DNA of 64,000 nucleotides from Bacteroidota bacterium (GTDB lineage Bacteria; Bacteroidota; Bacteroidia; B-17B0; Aurantibacillaceae): NCBI GenBank assembly GCA_013298715.1, contig JAAFIQ010000005.1, positions 1 to 64,000 of the forward strand, read 5' to 3'. Shown piece by piece: positions 37,263 to 46,616 of this stretch (position 1 is its first letter; each line of letters starts with the position of its first letter). The notes under the pieces were generated by a model. It saw only the letters and a program-made list of their open reading frames with translations, ran no database searches and was not told where the DNA came from. The position numbers and the translations under genes were made by a program.

Positions 37263-39908
37263 ATGGAACAGAATAGTTTGTTGGATGGTTTTGATGACGA
37301 AAACAATCATCGTGATGTAGATAATATTACCCATGTGAGTGGTATGTTTAAAAACTGGTTTATTGATTATGCCAGTTACGTTATTTTAGAGCGTGCTGTA
37401 CCTGCAATAGATGATGGTTTAAAGCCCGTACAGCGCCGGATATTGCACAGCATGTGGGAGCTGGAAGATGGGCGTTATAACAAAGTTGCCAACCTGATTG
37501 GTAATACAATGAAATACCACCCACATGGTGATGCCAGTATTGGCGATGCTTTGGTGGCAATTGGCCAAAAAGATATACTTATTGATTGCCAAGGAAACTG
37601 GGGTAATATTTTAACTGGCGATAGCGCAGCAGCCCCTCGTTATATTGAGGCACGCTTATCTAAACTAGCCTTAGAAATTCTTTTTAACCCCAAAACTACA
37701 AACTGGGGCTTAAGTTATGATGGTAGAAACAAAGAACCTATTAATTTACCCGTTAAGTTTCCTTTACTTTTGGCACAAGGCGTAGAAGGTATTGCCGTAG
37801 GTTTAGCATGCAAAATTTTACCTCATAATTTTAATGAATTAATCGATGCTTCCATTCAAATTTTAAAAGGAAAAAAAGTAAACATTTATCCTGATTTTCA
37901 AACAGGTGGTATTGCTGATTGTAGCGAGTACAAAGATGGCTTGCGTGGCGGAAAAATAAAAGTAAGAGCACGTATTAAAGAACTAAATTCAAAAACCTTA
38001 ATAATTTCTGAAATACCTTTTGGAACAACAACAGGTTCTTTAATTGATAGTATTTTATCCGCAAACGACAAAGGAAAAATTAAGATTAAAAAGGTAGAAG
38101 ACAACACGGCAGAAAACGTAGAAATTTTAATTCACCTGCAACCAGGCATTGGTACTGATAAAACAATAGATGCGCTTTATGCATTTACCAATTGCGAAAT
38201 GAGTATTTCTCCAAATGCTTGTATTATTGAAAACGATCGGCCAAAATTTATTGGTGTAAGCGAAATATTAAGGGTATCAACAAACAACACACTTCAATTA
38301 CTTAAAAAAGAATTAGAAATTGAAAAGTTTGAGTTAGAAGAAAAATGGCATTTTTCATCTTTAGAAAAAATATTTATTAAAGAAGAAATGTACATCGACT
38401 TTAAAAAATACAGTACTAAAGAAACTTTATATGACTATTTGTACGAACGCTTTAAACCATTTAAAAAGAAATTTTTGCGTGATGTAACTGATGAAGATTT
38501 GCAGCGTTTAACACAAATCCCTATGATTCGTATTACCCGCTTTGATAGCATTAAAGCTGAAGATATGATGAAGGACTTAGAATCAAAAATTGAAATTGTA
38601 AAAAATCATTTAGCTAACTTAGTTGAATACGCAATTGACTATTTTAAAAATTTAAAAAAGAAATTTGGCGAAGGCAGAGAACGTAAAACAGAAACCAAAC
38701 AACTAGAGGCAATTGTTGCAACTCAAGTAGTTTTAGCTAACGAAAAATTATATGTAAACAAAGCGGAAGGCTTTGTGGGAACTGGGTTAAAGAAAGATGA
38801 ATTTTTGTTTGAATGCAGTGATATTGATGACATAATTGCCTTTACCAAAGAAGGTAAAATGAAAGTGTTTAAAGTATCTGATAAAACCTTTGTAGGAAAA
38901 GAAATTATACACGTAGCTGTTTTTAAAAAGAACGATGAACGTACCACATATAACATGATTTACCGCGATGGACCAAAAGGTATTACGTTTATGAAACGTT
39001 TTAATGTAGTAGGTGTTACACGTGATAAAGAATACGATTTAACCAAAGGTACAAAAGATAGTCTTGTAAATTGGTTTACTGTAAATCCTAATGGCGAAAC
39101 AGATAAAGTAATTGTGCATTTACGCCAAGTTACTGGTTTACGTAAATTAGAGCTAGATGTAAATTTTGCCGAAATGGAAGTAAAAGCCAGAACAGCGGTA
39201 GGAAACATTGTTACAAAATATACGGTTAATAAAGTTACCTTAAAAGAAAAAGGTGCATCTACACTTGAAGGAGAAGATTATTGGTTTGATGAAAACACAC
39301 ATCGCTTAAATAAAGAAGAACGCGGAACTTACCTGGGTAAATTTAGTGGAGAGGATAAAATTCTAACCCTTACAACCAAAGGCTATTACAGACTTTATAC
39401 ATACGATGTTTTAAATCATTTTGATGAGGACATTATTTTAATTGAAAAATTTATTCCAACGCAAACACTTACGTGTGTTTATTTTGACGGGCAAAGCAAA
39501 AGTTATTTTACCAAACGTTTTGAACCAGAAGTTACAACCAACAAAACCTTAATTGTAACCGAAGATGAAAATAGCAGAATTGAATTAATTACTGGTCAAG
39601 TAAACCCAATTATAGAAGTAAAGTTTAGTAAAGAAAAAGGTGCGCAATTGCCTGACGAAAGTATAAATCTGGTTGAATTTAGTCCTTTAGTGAACATGAA
39701 AGCTAAAGGTAAAAAATTAAGTTCGTACAAAGTAAAAGAAATTAACTTAAAAGAATCTGAAGAAATAAAAGCCGCACGTCAATTTTTAACCAGTGCAGAT
39801 GATGAGCGAACTGGCTTATCGCCAATGGAATTGCACCGTAGGGCGATGGAAAAAATGAACAATAAAGATTTGTTAGATGGCGATGGACAAATAACGTTTG
39901 ATTTTTAA
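37263..39908 (+). CDS. parC: DNA topoisomerase IV subunit A (GyrA/ParC family)
   Basis: 881 residues. The N-terminal breakage-reunion domain is plain: ERAVPAIDDGLKPVQRRIL, YHPHGDASIGDALV and the catalytic tyrosine Y127 in AAPRYIEARL. A coiled-coil and tower domain follow, then a C-terminal propeller (about 520-830). The N-terminus lacks the GyrA opening (ALPDVRDGLKPVHRR) and the C-terminus lacks an obvious GyrA-box, so topoisomerase IV is the better call. It decatenates daughter chromosomes. No parE is adjacent in the window. It is transcribed alone, divergent from the choice-of-anchor B cluster. Confidence 0.9.
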   Translation: MEQNSLLDGFDDENNHRDVDNITHVSGMFKNWFIDYASYVILERAVPAIDDGLKPVQRRILHSMWELEDGRYNKVANLIGNTMKYHPHGDASIGDALVAIGQKDILIDCQGNWGNILTGDSAAAPRYIEARLSKLALEILFNPKTTNWGLSYDGRNKEPINLPVKFPLLLAQGVEGIAVGLACKILPHNFNELIDASIQILKGKKVNIYPDFQTGGIADCSEYKDGLRGGKIKVRARIKELNSKTLIISEIPFGTTTGSLIDSILSANDKGKIKIKKVEDNTAENVEILIHLQPGIGTDKTIDALYAFTNCEMSISPNACIIENDRPKFIGVSEILRVSTNNTLQLLKKELEIEKFELEEKWHFSSLEKIFIKEEMYIDFKKYSTKETLYDYLYERFKPFKKKFLRDVTDEDLQRLTQIPMIRITRFDSIKAEDMMKDLESKIEIVKNHLANLVEYAIDYFKNLKKKFGEGRERKTETKQLEAIVATQVVLANEKLYVNKAEGFVGTGLKKDEFLFECSDIDDIIAFTKEGKMKVFKVSDKTFVGKEIIHVAVFKKNDERTTYNMIYRDGPKGITFMKRFNVVGVTRDKEYDLTKGTKDSLVNWFTVNPNGETDKVIVHLRQVTGLRKLELDVNFAEMEVKARTAVGNIVTKYTVNKVTLKEKGASTLEGEDYWFDENTHRLNKEERGTYLGKFSGEDKILTLTTKGYYRLYTYDVLNHFDEDIILIEKFIPTQTLTCVYFDGQSKSYFTKRFEPEVTTNKTLIVTEDENSRIELITGQVNPIIEVKFSKEKGAQLPDESINLVEFSPLVNMKAKGKKLSSYKVKEINLKESEEIKAARQFLTSADDERTGLSPMELHRRAMEKMNNKDLLDGDGQITFDF

Positions 39909-39963
39909 GTTTAGAGCGCTACTACTATTGTAAAAACTGAAGCCTTAATCATATCAAATTATT

Positions 39964-39994
39964 TTTGTAAGTTTCGGTATTTTGGTTAATTTTG
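39964..39994 (+). promoter_or_regulatory. Promoter of tRNA-Met
   Basis: TTTG (39964-39967), a 19-nt spacer and TAATTTTG (39987-39994) form a textbook Bacteroidetes promoter. The start site would be near 40001, 13 nt before the tRNA. Confidence 0.85.
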
Positions 39995-40013
39995 CAATCC
40001 TAAAAATCTAATC

Positions 40014-40087
40014 GCTCCTATAGCTCAGCCGGTTAGAGCATCAGACTCATAATCTGAGGGTCCCTGGTTCGAGCCCAGGTGGGAGCA
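40014..40087 (+). tRNA. tRNA-Met-like (anticodon CAT)
   Basis: Cloverleaf: acceptor GCTCCTA (40014-40020) with TGGGAGC (40080-40086, one G-U pair), anticodon stem CAGA/TCTG around loop CTCATAA, T arm CCTGGTTCGAGCCCAGG. Discriminator A at 40087; CCA is not encoded. The paired first base excludes initiator tRNA, so it is elongator Met or a lysidine-modified Ile2 tRNA. The sequence alone does not settle which. Confidence 0.93.
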
Positions 40088-40104
40088 CACAAAAACATCA
40101 ATAA

Positions 40105-40139
40105 AAAAAGCCTTTGAATCATTGATTGAAAGGCTTTTT
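40105..40139 (+). terminator. Terminator after tRNA-Met
   Basis: AAAAAGCCTTT (40105-40115) pairs with AAAGGCTTTTT (40129-40139) around a 13-nt loop, with a T run at its end. Confidence 0.8.
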
Positions 40140-40293
40140 AGTTTTTTTGTTATTCAAAAGCACTGTGTTAACTTTTATTATTAATTCAACCAATTTTTAG
40201 CAGTAATGTCATTTATTCTATCAAAATCTGTCAAATTGCCTATTAATTCCTTCAATAAATAGCATTTTGTCGCTAAACTTTTTATTTACTCCG

Positions 40294-40310
40294 TTGGCAC
40301 AGTTTATGAT
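40294..40310 (+). promoter_or_regulatory. Candidate special promoter of groES-groEL
   Basis: TTGGCAC (40294-40300) is followed by ATGAT (40306-40310), with ten bases between the GG and the GA. This is the sigma-54 layout (GG-N10-GC) with one mismatch in the -12 element. A transcript start about 12 nt later would leave a 30-nt leader. The usual TAnnTTTG box is not found upstream of groES, which supports an alternative control. No HrcA/CIRCE repeat is visible. Confidence 0.3.
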
Positions 40311-40350
40311 ACTTGCGCCTTGAATTTAATAACCTAACAATTAAAAAAAT

Positions 40351-40635
40351 ATGGCAAAATCTAATGTAAATGTAAAGCCCTTGGCTGACAGAGTTTTGGT
40401 AGAAGCAGCAGCTGCCGAAACTAAAACTGCTGGCGGAATAATTATTCCTGATACAGCAAAAGAAAAACCAATGCGTGGTAAAATTATCGCTGTTGGTAAT
40501 GGAAAAAAAGACGAACCATTAACTGTTAAAGTTGGCGATACCGTTCTTTATGGTAAATACGCTGGTACAGAATTAAACATTGATGGTAAAGATTATTTAA
40601 TTATGAAAGAAAGCGATATTTACGCTATCATCTAA
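40351..40635 (+). CDS. groES: Co-chaperonin GroES
   Basis: 94 residues, the usual size. The opening [11 protein letters not shown], the mobile loop ([19 protein letters not shown], about 20-38, with the GroEL-contacting GGIII) and the end [13 protein letters not shown] are all typical. It forms the heptameric lid on GroEL. groEL follows after 61 nt and they are surely one operon. Confidence 0.98.
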   Translation: MAKSNVNVKPLADRVLVEAAAAETKTAGGIIIPDTAKEKPMRGKIIAVGNGKKDEPLTVKVGDTVLYGKYAGTELNIDGKDYLIMKESDIYAII

Positions 40636-40681
40636 TTAAAAGAATTCAATTAAAAATTACAACTAAAATTATAAACCTTAA

Positions 40682-42334
<1,653 letters not shown>

Positions 42335-42350
42335 AATAAAATTCATCGCA

Positions 42351-42388
42351 AAAAAAAGAGGCTGTCTGATTAGATAGCCTCTTTTTTT
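42351..42388. terminator. Terminator after groEL
   Basis: GAGGCTGTCT (42358-42367) pairs with AGATAGCCTC (42372-42381) with one G-U pair and a 4-nt loop. A run of A before and of T after make it work for groEL and the converging gene. Confidence 0.88.
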
Positions 42389-42404
42389 ATAATATGTTAT
42401 TAAA

Positions 42405-42677
42405 CTAGTTTACAGTAATGCAACCATCTTTAATTGTTACTTTAGAACCATTTTTTACTTTTACCCAACCGCAAGAAGTTTTAATTTCAACTTCTGAAGC
42501 ACTTGTTTGAATAGATGTAGCACCAGTTGTAGAGGATCTAAATTCTACTTTTTGAGTTGAACCATTTGATTTAACTTCCATTGTGTAGTCTTTCGAATCT
42601 TTGTTATAGTAGTCAATTGTAAATGCGCTTGCAATTGTTGTTACTAAAACAAAAGCTAATGATAATAATGTTTTCAT
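42405..42677 (-). CDS. Small exported protein of unknown function
   Basis: 90 residues with a clear signal peptide (about 1-18, ASA|F). The mature 70 residues are beta-prone and Ser/Thr/Lys-rich, with one repeated VKxNGS pattern (VKSNGSTQ and VKNGSKVTI) and two cysteines (near positions 69 and 85) that might bond. It ends DGCITVN. It has its own -7 box and terminator and is therefore a single-gene unit. I do not recognise the family. Confidence 0.7.
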   Translation of the reverse strand: MKTLLSLAFVLVTTIASAFTIDYYNKDSKDYTMEVKSNGSTQKVEFRSSTTGATSIQTSASEVEIKTSCGWVKVKNGSKVTIKDGCITVN

Positions 42678-42711
42678 TTTTGTTTTTTGTTTTATTGGTT
42701 TATAATAGTAA

Positions 42712-42719
42712 CAAATGTA
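42712..42719 (-). promoter_or_regulatory. -7 box of the small exported protein gene
   Basis: TACATTTG on the minus strand matches TAnnTTTG. The predicted leader is about 28 nt to the ATG at 42677. Confidence 0.5.
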
Positions 42720-42786
42720 AACTTTTTTTATTTATGTACTAATCTTCAGCTAAAATTTGGGATTAAACAGTAACTAAATAAATTTA

Positions 42787-42820
42787 GAAAAAAACCTCCA
42801 ACCAGTTAAGGATGGAGGTT
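42787..42820 (-). terminator. Terminator after the SSB genes
   Basis: AACCTCCA (42793-42800) and TGGAGGTT (42813-42820) form an 8-bp stem; on the minus strand a T run follows (complement of the A run from 42788). It lies 21 nt after the stop of the 42842 gene. Confidence 0.75.
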
Positions 42821-42841
42821 CATTAAGATTTCAAAAAGTGT

Positions 42842-43174
42842 TTAAGCTTTGTTTTTTACTTCAACCTCTTTTGCCACCACTTCTGTAATGTATTTTTTAG
42901 AACCTGTTTTATCAACATAATTGCGTGTTACAAGCCTACCATCTACCGTAACTAAGCTACCCTTTTTTATTACAGATTCTAGTTCTTCGGCTAATTTTCC
43001 CCATACGGCAACAAAATGCCATTGTGTGTCGGTGGCAGTTTCGCCTTTTATGGTTTTGTAGCTTTCGTTTGTTGCTAACGAAAAGCGCATTAATTTGTTG
43101 CCGTTTTCAAAAGTTTTTACTTCAGGATTATTTCCTAAATTACCTCCTAATTGTACTCTGTTAATTGTTGTCAT
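42842..43174 (-). CDS. ssb: Single-stranded DNA-binding protein, short form
   Basis: 110 residues covering one OB-fold: NRVQLGGNLGNNPEVK at the start, FSLATNESYK, DTQWHFVAVWGKLAE and VTVDGRLVTRNY. The acidic C-terminal tail that ordinary SSB uses to bind partner proteins (DDDIPF type) is missing; the protein ends VEVKNKA. It is therefore either a secondary SSB or one specialised for recombination or mobile DNA. A paralogue lies 87 bp upstream in the same direction. Confidence 0.92.
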   Translation of the reverse strand: MTTINRVQLGGNLGNNPEVKTFENGNKLMRFSLATNESYKTIKGETATDTQWHFVAVWGKLAEELESVIKKGSLVTVDGRLVTRNYVDKTGSKKYITEVVAKEVEVKNKA

Positions 43175-43261
43175 GTTGTTGTTGTTTTATTTATTATTTA
43201 ATTGTTATTTATTTTTTTAATTTGTGTCCAAAGTTTATAGTGTGTTCTATAAGCTAATTTA

Positions 43262-43603
43262 TTAAGCAGTTTTTTGGTAAGAAACAAAAAGTTCATTTGC
43301 AATAATTTCGGTATTTGTTCGTTTTATGCCTGCTTTATCGGTATAGGTGCGGTTAAGTAAACGCCCATCAATAGTAACCTCTGTGCCTTTTTGCAATAAG
43401 CGTTCGGCAATGTTTGCAAGGCTGCCCCAGGTTATAATGTTATGCCATTGTGTGTTGCTAATCTTTTCGCCTTGCTTATTGGTGTACACCTCATTAATAG
43501 CAATTGCAAAACGAGCTAGTTTGTTTCCATTGTCTAAAATTTTTACTTCGGGTGCTGATCCTAAGCGTCCCACAAGCTGCACATGATTTTTAATGTTCAT
43601 CAT
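43262..43603 (-). CDS. ssb: Single-stranded DNA-binding protein, short form (second copy)
   Basis: 113 residues, an OB-fold like its neighbour: NHVQLVGRLGSAPEVK, FAIAINEVYT, NTQWHNIITWGSLA and VTIDGRLLNRTY. Like the first copy it has no acidic C-terminal tail, ending FVSYQKTA. The start could be either of two adjacent ATG codons (43603 or 43600). A TACCTTTG box lies about 100 nt upstream. The two copies differ widely, so the duplication is old. Their closeness to the cassette array may or may not be meaningful. Confidence 0.92.
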   Translation of the reverse strand: MMNIKNHVQLVGRLGSAPEVKILDNGNKLARFAIAINEVYTNKQGEKISNTQWHNIITWGSLANIAERLLQKGTEVTIDGRLLNRTYTDKAGIKRTNTEIIANELFVSYQKTA

Positions 43604-43702
43604 ACGATTTGTTTTTTGTTGTTATTTATTTTATTTAATTACGTGTTTAAAAAACTTTTGAGGCTATATTATTATTTTCGCTATTCAAAAATTTTGATGG
43701 CA

Positions 43703-43710
43703 CAAAGGTA
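43703..43710 (-). promoter_or_regulatory. -7 box of the ssb pair
   Basis: TACCTTTG on the minus strand matches TAnnTTTG. The leader would be about 93 nt, long for this genome. No convincing -33 box is seen. Confidence 0.45.
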
Positions 43711-43738
43711 AAGCCATAAAAAAAAGGTATTCGGTTAA

Positions 43739-43878
43739 TAACTAATTAGAATCGAATAAAAACAATTGTTGTCGTTTGTTGTCGACATGTGTTTATAAAA
43801 ATCAATTATTTGTGGCGTGTTTGGATTTTAGGGAGAAATTGGGTAATTTTATTTATTGTACTTGGTAATTAGTTAGCG
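43739..43878 (+). repeat. Left border site of the cassette array (attC/attI-like)
   Basis: TAACTAATTA (43739-43748) and TAATTAGTTA (43866-43875) form a perfect 10-bp inverted repeat that ends in GTTAGCG (43872-43878), the recombination-type R' box at which the first cassette begins. Between the arms lies TTTG (43820-43823), a 20-nt spacer and TAATTTTA (43844-43851), a promoter-like element pointing at the first cassette gene. The arms share no long sequence with the later sites, so this may be the array's primary site or an eroded repeat. Confidence 0.45.
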
Positions 43879-43912
43879 GCAACCTTAAAACCAATCAGAA
43901 CCAATCAGAAAA

Positions 43913-44524
43913 ATGAGTAGAGAAGTCGAAAAAAAGTGGACAACTTTCATAAAACTAAAATCAAAAGAAAACGGTTGGAAATTCAAAAACTATTTTTCAT
44001 TTAAAAAAAATGATATTTTTTTATTTGATTTTATGTTTTGGATAAATGGCAAAACTAATAGTCTATCAGGCGTTTTGCATTTTAAATTTGCGGACATTGA
44101 CAACCTTTTTTGGGCCTTAACAGTTGATAATGATAAAATTGAAAATTATCCTTTAAGTTTGAAAGTAGACGGTTCTCATTTGGTAAGACCTATAGATTAT
44201 TACCGTTTTGAATTGAAAGATATAAACGAAACAAGTTTGTCTAATTTATTAGAAACCATAGATAAAAAAGTAATAGAGATCAACGAAAAATTTTCATCTA
44301 AAGAAATCTATTTTGAGTATATCAAAAACAATAAAGCGCTAAATGAGTACAGCTACTTAACTAACCTACTTTATTTAAATAAACACGACGAACTACTTTT
44401 TTTTATTGCGTATTGCAAGAAAAATAAAATTACATCTGGTTTATCATTTTATAAAAATGGAGAAACGAAAGACTATTTTGATATAATAATTAAATATGTT
44501 GACCTAAAAAAAGGCAGCCGCTAA
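43913..44524 (+). CDS. Cassette gene 1: unknown protein, possibly DUF4304-like
   Basis: 203 residues, cytosolic by composition, with many aromatic and charged residues. The N-terminal half (KKWTTFIKLKSKENGWKFKN, FLFDFMFWINGK, GVLHFKFADIDNLFWAL) loosely recalls DUF4304-type proteins. I could not confirm this by eye. The C-terminal half is helical. The stop TAA at 44522-44524 lies within the R'' box of the attC-like site, as is common in integron cassettes. Two copies of ACCAATCAGA lie just before the ATG. It is the only gene of its cassette (43873-44687). Confidence 0.7.
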   Translation: MSREVEKKWTTFIKLKSKENGWKFKNYFSFKKNDIFLFDFMFWINGKTNSLSGVLHFKFADIDNLFWALTVDNDKIENYPLSLKVDGSHLVRPIDYYRFELKDINETSLSNLLETIDKKVIEINEKFSSKEIYFEYIKNNKALNEYSYLTNLLYLNKHDELLFFIAYCKKNKITSGLSFYKNGETKDYFDIIIKYVDLKKGSR

Positions 44525-44693
44525 CAGCAAGCAAGCCCAATTTGCACGGACGAAGTAATAGCTTTTGCAAAAAGTTTCGGCAGACAACTTTTTTTCATTT
44601 TTGCAAAAGCAACAAACATTAGTATCTTTAAAAAAACATTCGGTAGACAAGTGTTCCAAACTGCAAACTGGGCCTGCTTACCATCCGTTAGGC
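44518..44693 (+). repeat. attC-like site 1
   Basis: R'' is CCGCTAAC (44518-44525) and R' is GTTAGGC (44687-44693). Arms 44526-44546 and 44662-44682 pair over about 21 nt with a few mismatches. A second inner inverted repeat (GCTTTTGCAAAAA / TTTTTGCAAAAGC) lies between them. TTTG at 44600-44603, a 19-nt spacer and TATCTTTA at 44623-44630 form a promoter-like element facing the next gene. R'' is the exact complement of the cassette's leading box GTTAGCGGC (43872-43880, 9/9), not of the trailing GTTAGGC. Confidence 0.75.
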
Positions 44694-44715
44694 GTAAGGC
44701 AGACGACATAAAAGA

Positions 44716-45660
44716 ATGAGATATTATTGGGAAACATCAGCAGTTAACTATTTAGCTAAAAAGTATGAATACCAAGACGCTATTGCGACAAGTAAGTTAC
44801 AATTAAAAAAGGGTAACGAGTATTTCATATCACCTGTGACTATTTGGGAAATTCTCTTAATAAAAGACAAAAGTAAAAGAGAAGAAATTCTTTTTTATTC
44901 ACAACACTTATTCAATGAAAAACTGCTTCCTTCGCCCTCGGAAATTCTTTTGGATTACTTCACAAAAGGCTGTCCCCGATTTCAAAATTTCAAAGACTTT
45001 TCCTGTAAGTCTAATGTTGGAAAAGTTTGGAAAGCTATGTGTAAGGATAAAAACGTAACTTATGCTTACGACGAAAATCAAATAAACGAAGTAACATCTT
45101 TCTTAAAGTCTCTTTCTAAAATAATCAAAAAAATAATTTTAGACCCCAAACTTGAATTAAACGCAAATTCCCATGATGAAAGGCTAAATATATTCGTAAA
45201 CACTTTTTGTAGTTCAATTTTTAAAAACGACGACGAAAGCGACCTTAATATAATTAGAATGCGTAGACTTTCTGTTTTGTTGACGTTTCATTACCTGTGT
45301 TTAAATATTGATATCACTTCTGAATTTACAAAAAAATACTGGAATAAAATTTCAATTGACAACCCCTATGACAGACTTATATATATTTCCGAAAAACATC
45401 CGGAATTCTTTCAAAGTGGACCAATTTGGGTCATCACCAATATTGTATACTTTCAAACTATGAGTAAGAAAAAAATAAATCGAGGGGCCATTCACGACGG
45501 TTTGCATTGTGTTTATCTGCCGTTTGTTGACTACTTTATTACAAATGACATACAGTTTAAAGAATTTAAATCAATATCGAATAGAGAAATGTATAAAAAA
45601 ATATATCATCTAAATGATCTTAAAATAAATGAAGTTCGACATAGTACTTTAATTATTTAA
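44716..45660 (+). CDS. Cassette gene 2: PIN-domain-like protein
   Basis: 314 residues. The N-terminus YYWETSAVNYLA parallels the PIN-domain start (FVDTSVL...), with glutamate E6 in place of the first metal-binding aspartate. SPVTIWEIL follows in the place of the usual conserved 'SxxxxxE' helix. Near the end, IHDGLHCVYLPFVDYFITNDIQFKEF recalls the PIN C-terminal acidic cluster. The long middle is helical. A metal-dependent RNase role is possible but unproved, as the first acidic residue is changed. No antitoxin gene accompanies it. It is the only gene of cassette 44688-45845. Confidence 0.6.
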   Translation: MRYYWETSAVNYLAKKYEYQDAIATSKLQLKKGNEYFISPVTIWEILLIKDKSKREEILFYSQHLFNEKLLPSPSEILLDYFTKGCPRFQNFKDFSCKSNVGKVWKAMCKDKNVTYAYDENQINEVTSFLKSLSKIIKKIILDPKLELNANSHDERLNIFVNTFCSSIFKNDDESDLNIIRMRRLSVLLTFHYLCLNIDITSEFTKKYWNKISIDNPYDRLIYISEKHPEFFQSGPIWVITNIVYFQTMSKKKINRGAIHDGLHCVYLPFVDYFITNDIQFKEFKSISNREMYKKIYHLNDLKINEVRHSTLII

Positions 45661-45669
45661 TTGCCCAAC

Positions 45670-45851
45670 GCCTAACAGCGGTCTTGGCTCATTGGGCGGA
45701 GATGGGTCATCGTTCGGGTAGAAATAGTTGCCGCTTCGCGAATTTTTATTTGCCCTCACTAATAAAGTTGAGTATCTTTAAAATACCTTTTGTCGGTTAA
45801 GACAGTTGATGCTTCGAAAGCCCAACGGCCAGTAGCCGCAAAACGTTACCA
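45670..45851 (+). repeat. attC-like site 2
   Basis: R'' is a perfect GCCTAAC (45670-45676) and R' is GTTACCA (45845-45851). Arms 45678-45697 and 45820-45839 pair as GCGG/CCGC, TTGGC/GCCAG and TTGGGC/GCCCAA with unpaired bases between, the layout of attC sites. TTTG (45749-45752), 20 nt, TATCTTTA (45773-45780) face the next gene. ACGCCTAAC (45668-45676) is the exact complement of this cassette's leading GTTAGGCGT (44687-44695, 9/9). It shares ATTGGGCGGA and GTCATCGTTCGG with site 3. Confidence 0.8.
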
Positions 45852-45890
45852 CTCATAGCGCATACGACCCGACCTGAAAAAATCACGACA

Positions 45891-45922
45891 TTTGGACATT
45901 TTGATTATTATACGTATATTTG
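45891..45922 (+). promoter_or_regulatory. Promoter and operator-like palindrome of the toxin-antitoxin pair
   Basis: TTTG (45891-45894), 20 nt, TATATTTG (45915-45922) is a full Bacteroidetes promoter. The palindrome TATACGTATA (45909-45918) overlaps its -7 box and would suit an antitoxin that represses its own operon. The start TTG at 45892 is inside the promoter and cannot be the translation start. Confidence 0.7.
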
Positions 45923-45939
45923 TAATAAATACACGTGCA

Positions 45940-46185
45940 ATGACAACCAAATTAACACTGACAGTTGAAAAGACAGTTATCGAAAAGGCTAAATCCTATG
46001 CAAAACGGACTGGCAGAAGTCTTTCCGAGCTCATCGAAAAATATCTTGAGAACATAACTAACGACGAGAAAAATGACACCCAAATTTCTCCTAAGCTTAA
46101 AAAAATAGTAGGCGCTGTTAAAATCCCTAAAAATTTCGACGAGGAAAAGGAATTGAGAACTTATCTTGAAAAGAAACACCTATGA
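45940..46185 (+). CDS. Antitoxin, ribbon-helix-helix (DUF6364-like)
   Basis: 81 residues from ATG at 45940: MTTKLTLTVEKTVIEKAKSY, then AKRTGRSLSELIEKYLENI. This is the ribbon-helix-helix pattern (strand TKLTLTV, helix EKAKSYAKRTGRS, helix LSELIEKYL) of DUF6364-type antitoxins, which pair with PIN toxins. The C-terminal part (PKLKKIVGAVKIPKNFDEEKE) probably wraps the toxin. The start is fixed by the promoter at 45891-45922. Its stop overlaps the toxin start (ATGA). Confidence 0.88.
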   Translation: MTTKLTLTVEKTVIEKAKSYAKRTGRSLSELIEKYLENITNDEKNDTQISPKLKKIVGAVKIPKNFDEEKELRTYLEKKHL

Positions 46186-46595
46186 AAAAGGTATTTGTTG
46201 ACACTAATATTTTAGTTGACCTAATTGCAGACAGAAGACCTTTCAGTAAGTTCGCCATTCAAATATTTTCGAAAGCCGAAGAAGGAAAAACAAAACTTTA
46301 CACATCTTCTCATTCAATTGCAACAACACATTATCTGCTTAAAAAATATATTGACGAAAAAGAATTGCGAGATATTCTGCATAATATTTTAGACTTTTTA
46401 AATATTGTTGCAATCGACCAAGACGTTATTAAAAAAGGACTAAGATCAAAACATAAAGACTTTGAGGACGCAATTCAAATAATAAGTGCTTATTCGGTTG
46501 AAAAATTGGACTGTATAGTGACAAGGAATATCAAAGATTTTAAAGGCTCTGAAATTCTTGTTCTTACTCCTGACGAATTAATAAAACATTTATAA
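46182..46595 (+). CDS. PIN-domain toxin (VapC-like RNase)
   Basis: 137 residues. VFVDTNILVDLIADRRP opens with the first metal-binding aspartate (D7). YTSSHSIATTHYLLKKY follows, then FEDAIQIISAY with the acidic pair and CIVTRNIKDFKGSEILVLTPDEL at the end. This is a complete PIN fold. Such toxins cut RNA when their antitoxin is lost. It overlaps the antitoxin by 4 bp, and the pair occupies one attC-flanked cassette (45846-46793), a common way for cassette arrays to be stabilised. Confidence 0.9.
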   Translation: MKKVFVDTNILVDLIADRRPFSKFAIQIFSKAEEGKTKLYTSSHSIATTHYLLKKYIDEKELRDILHNILDFLNIVAIDQDVIKKGLRSKHKDFEDAIQIISAYSVEKLDCIVTRNIKDFKGSEILVLTPDELIKHL

Positions 46596-46616
46596 AAACC
46601 TTGTGTGCGCTACAAG

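Noticed and set aside
40294-40316. TTGGCAC...TTGC as a true sigma-54 promoter with -24 and -12 elements
   Set aside because: The visible TTGC lies 17 nt after the GG rather than 10; only the weaker ATGAT has proper spacing, so I give it just as a candidate.
44521-44709. 62-residue minus-strand open frame within attC-like site 1
   Set aside because: It is wholly inside the repeat and antisense to its direction; an open frame in a palindromic repeat is expected by chance.
45892-45939. TTG at 45892 as start of the antitoxin
   Set aside because: It lies within the TTTG-N20-TATATTTG promoter; ATG 45940 starts the ribbon-helix-helix correctly.
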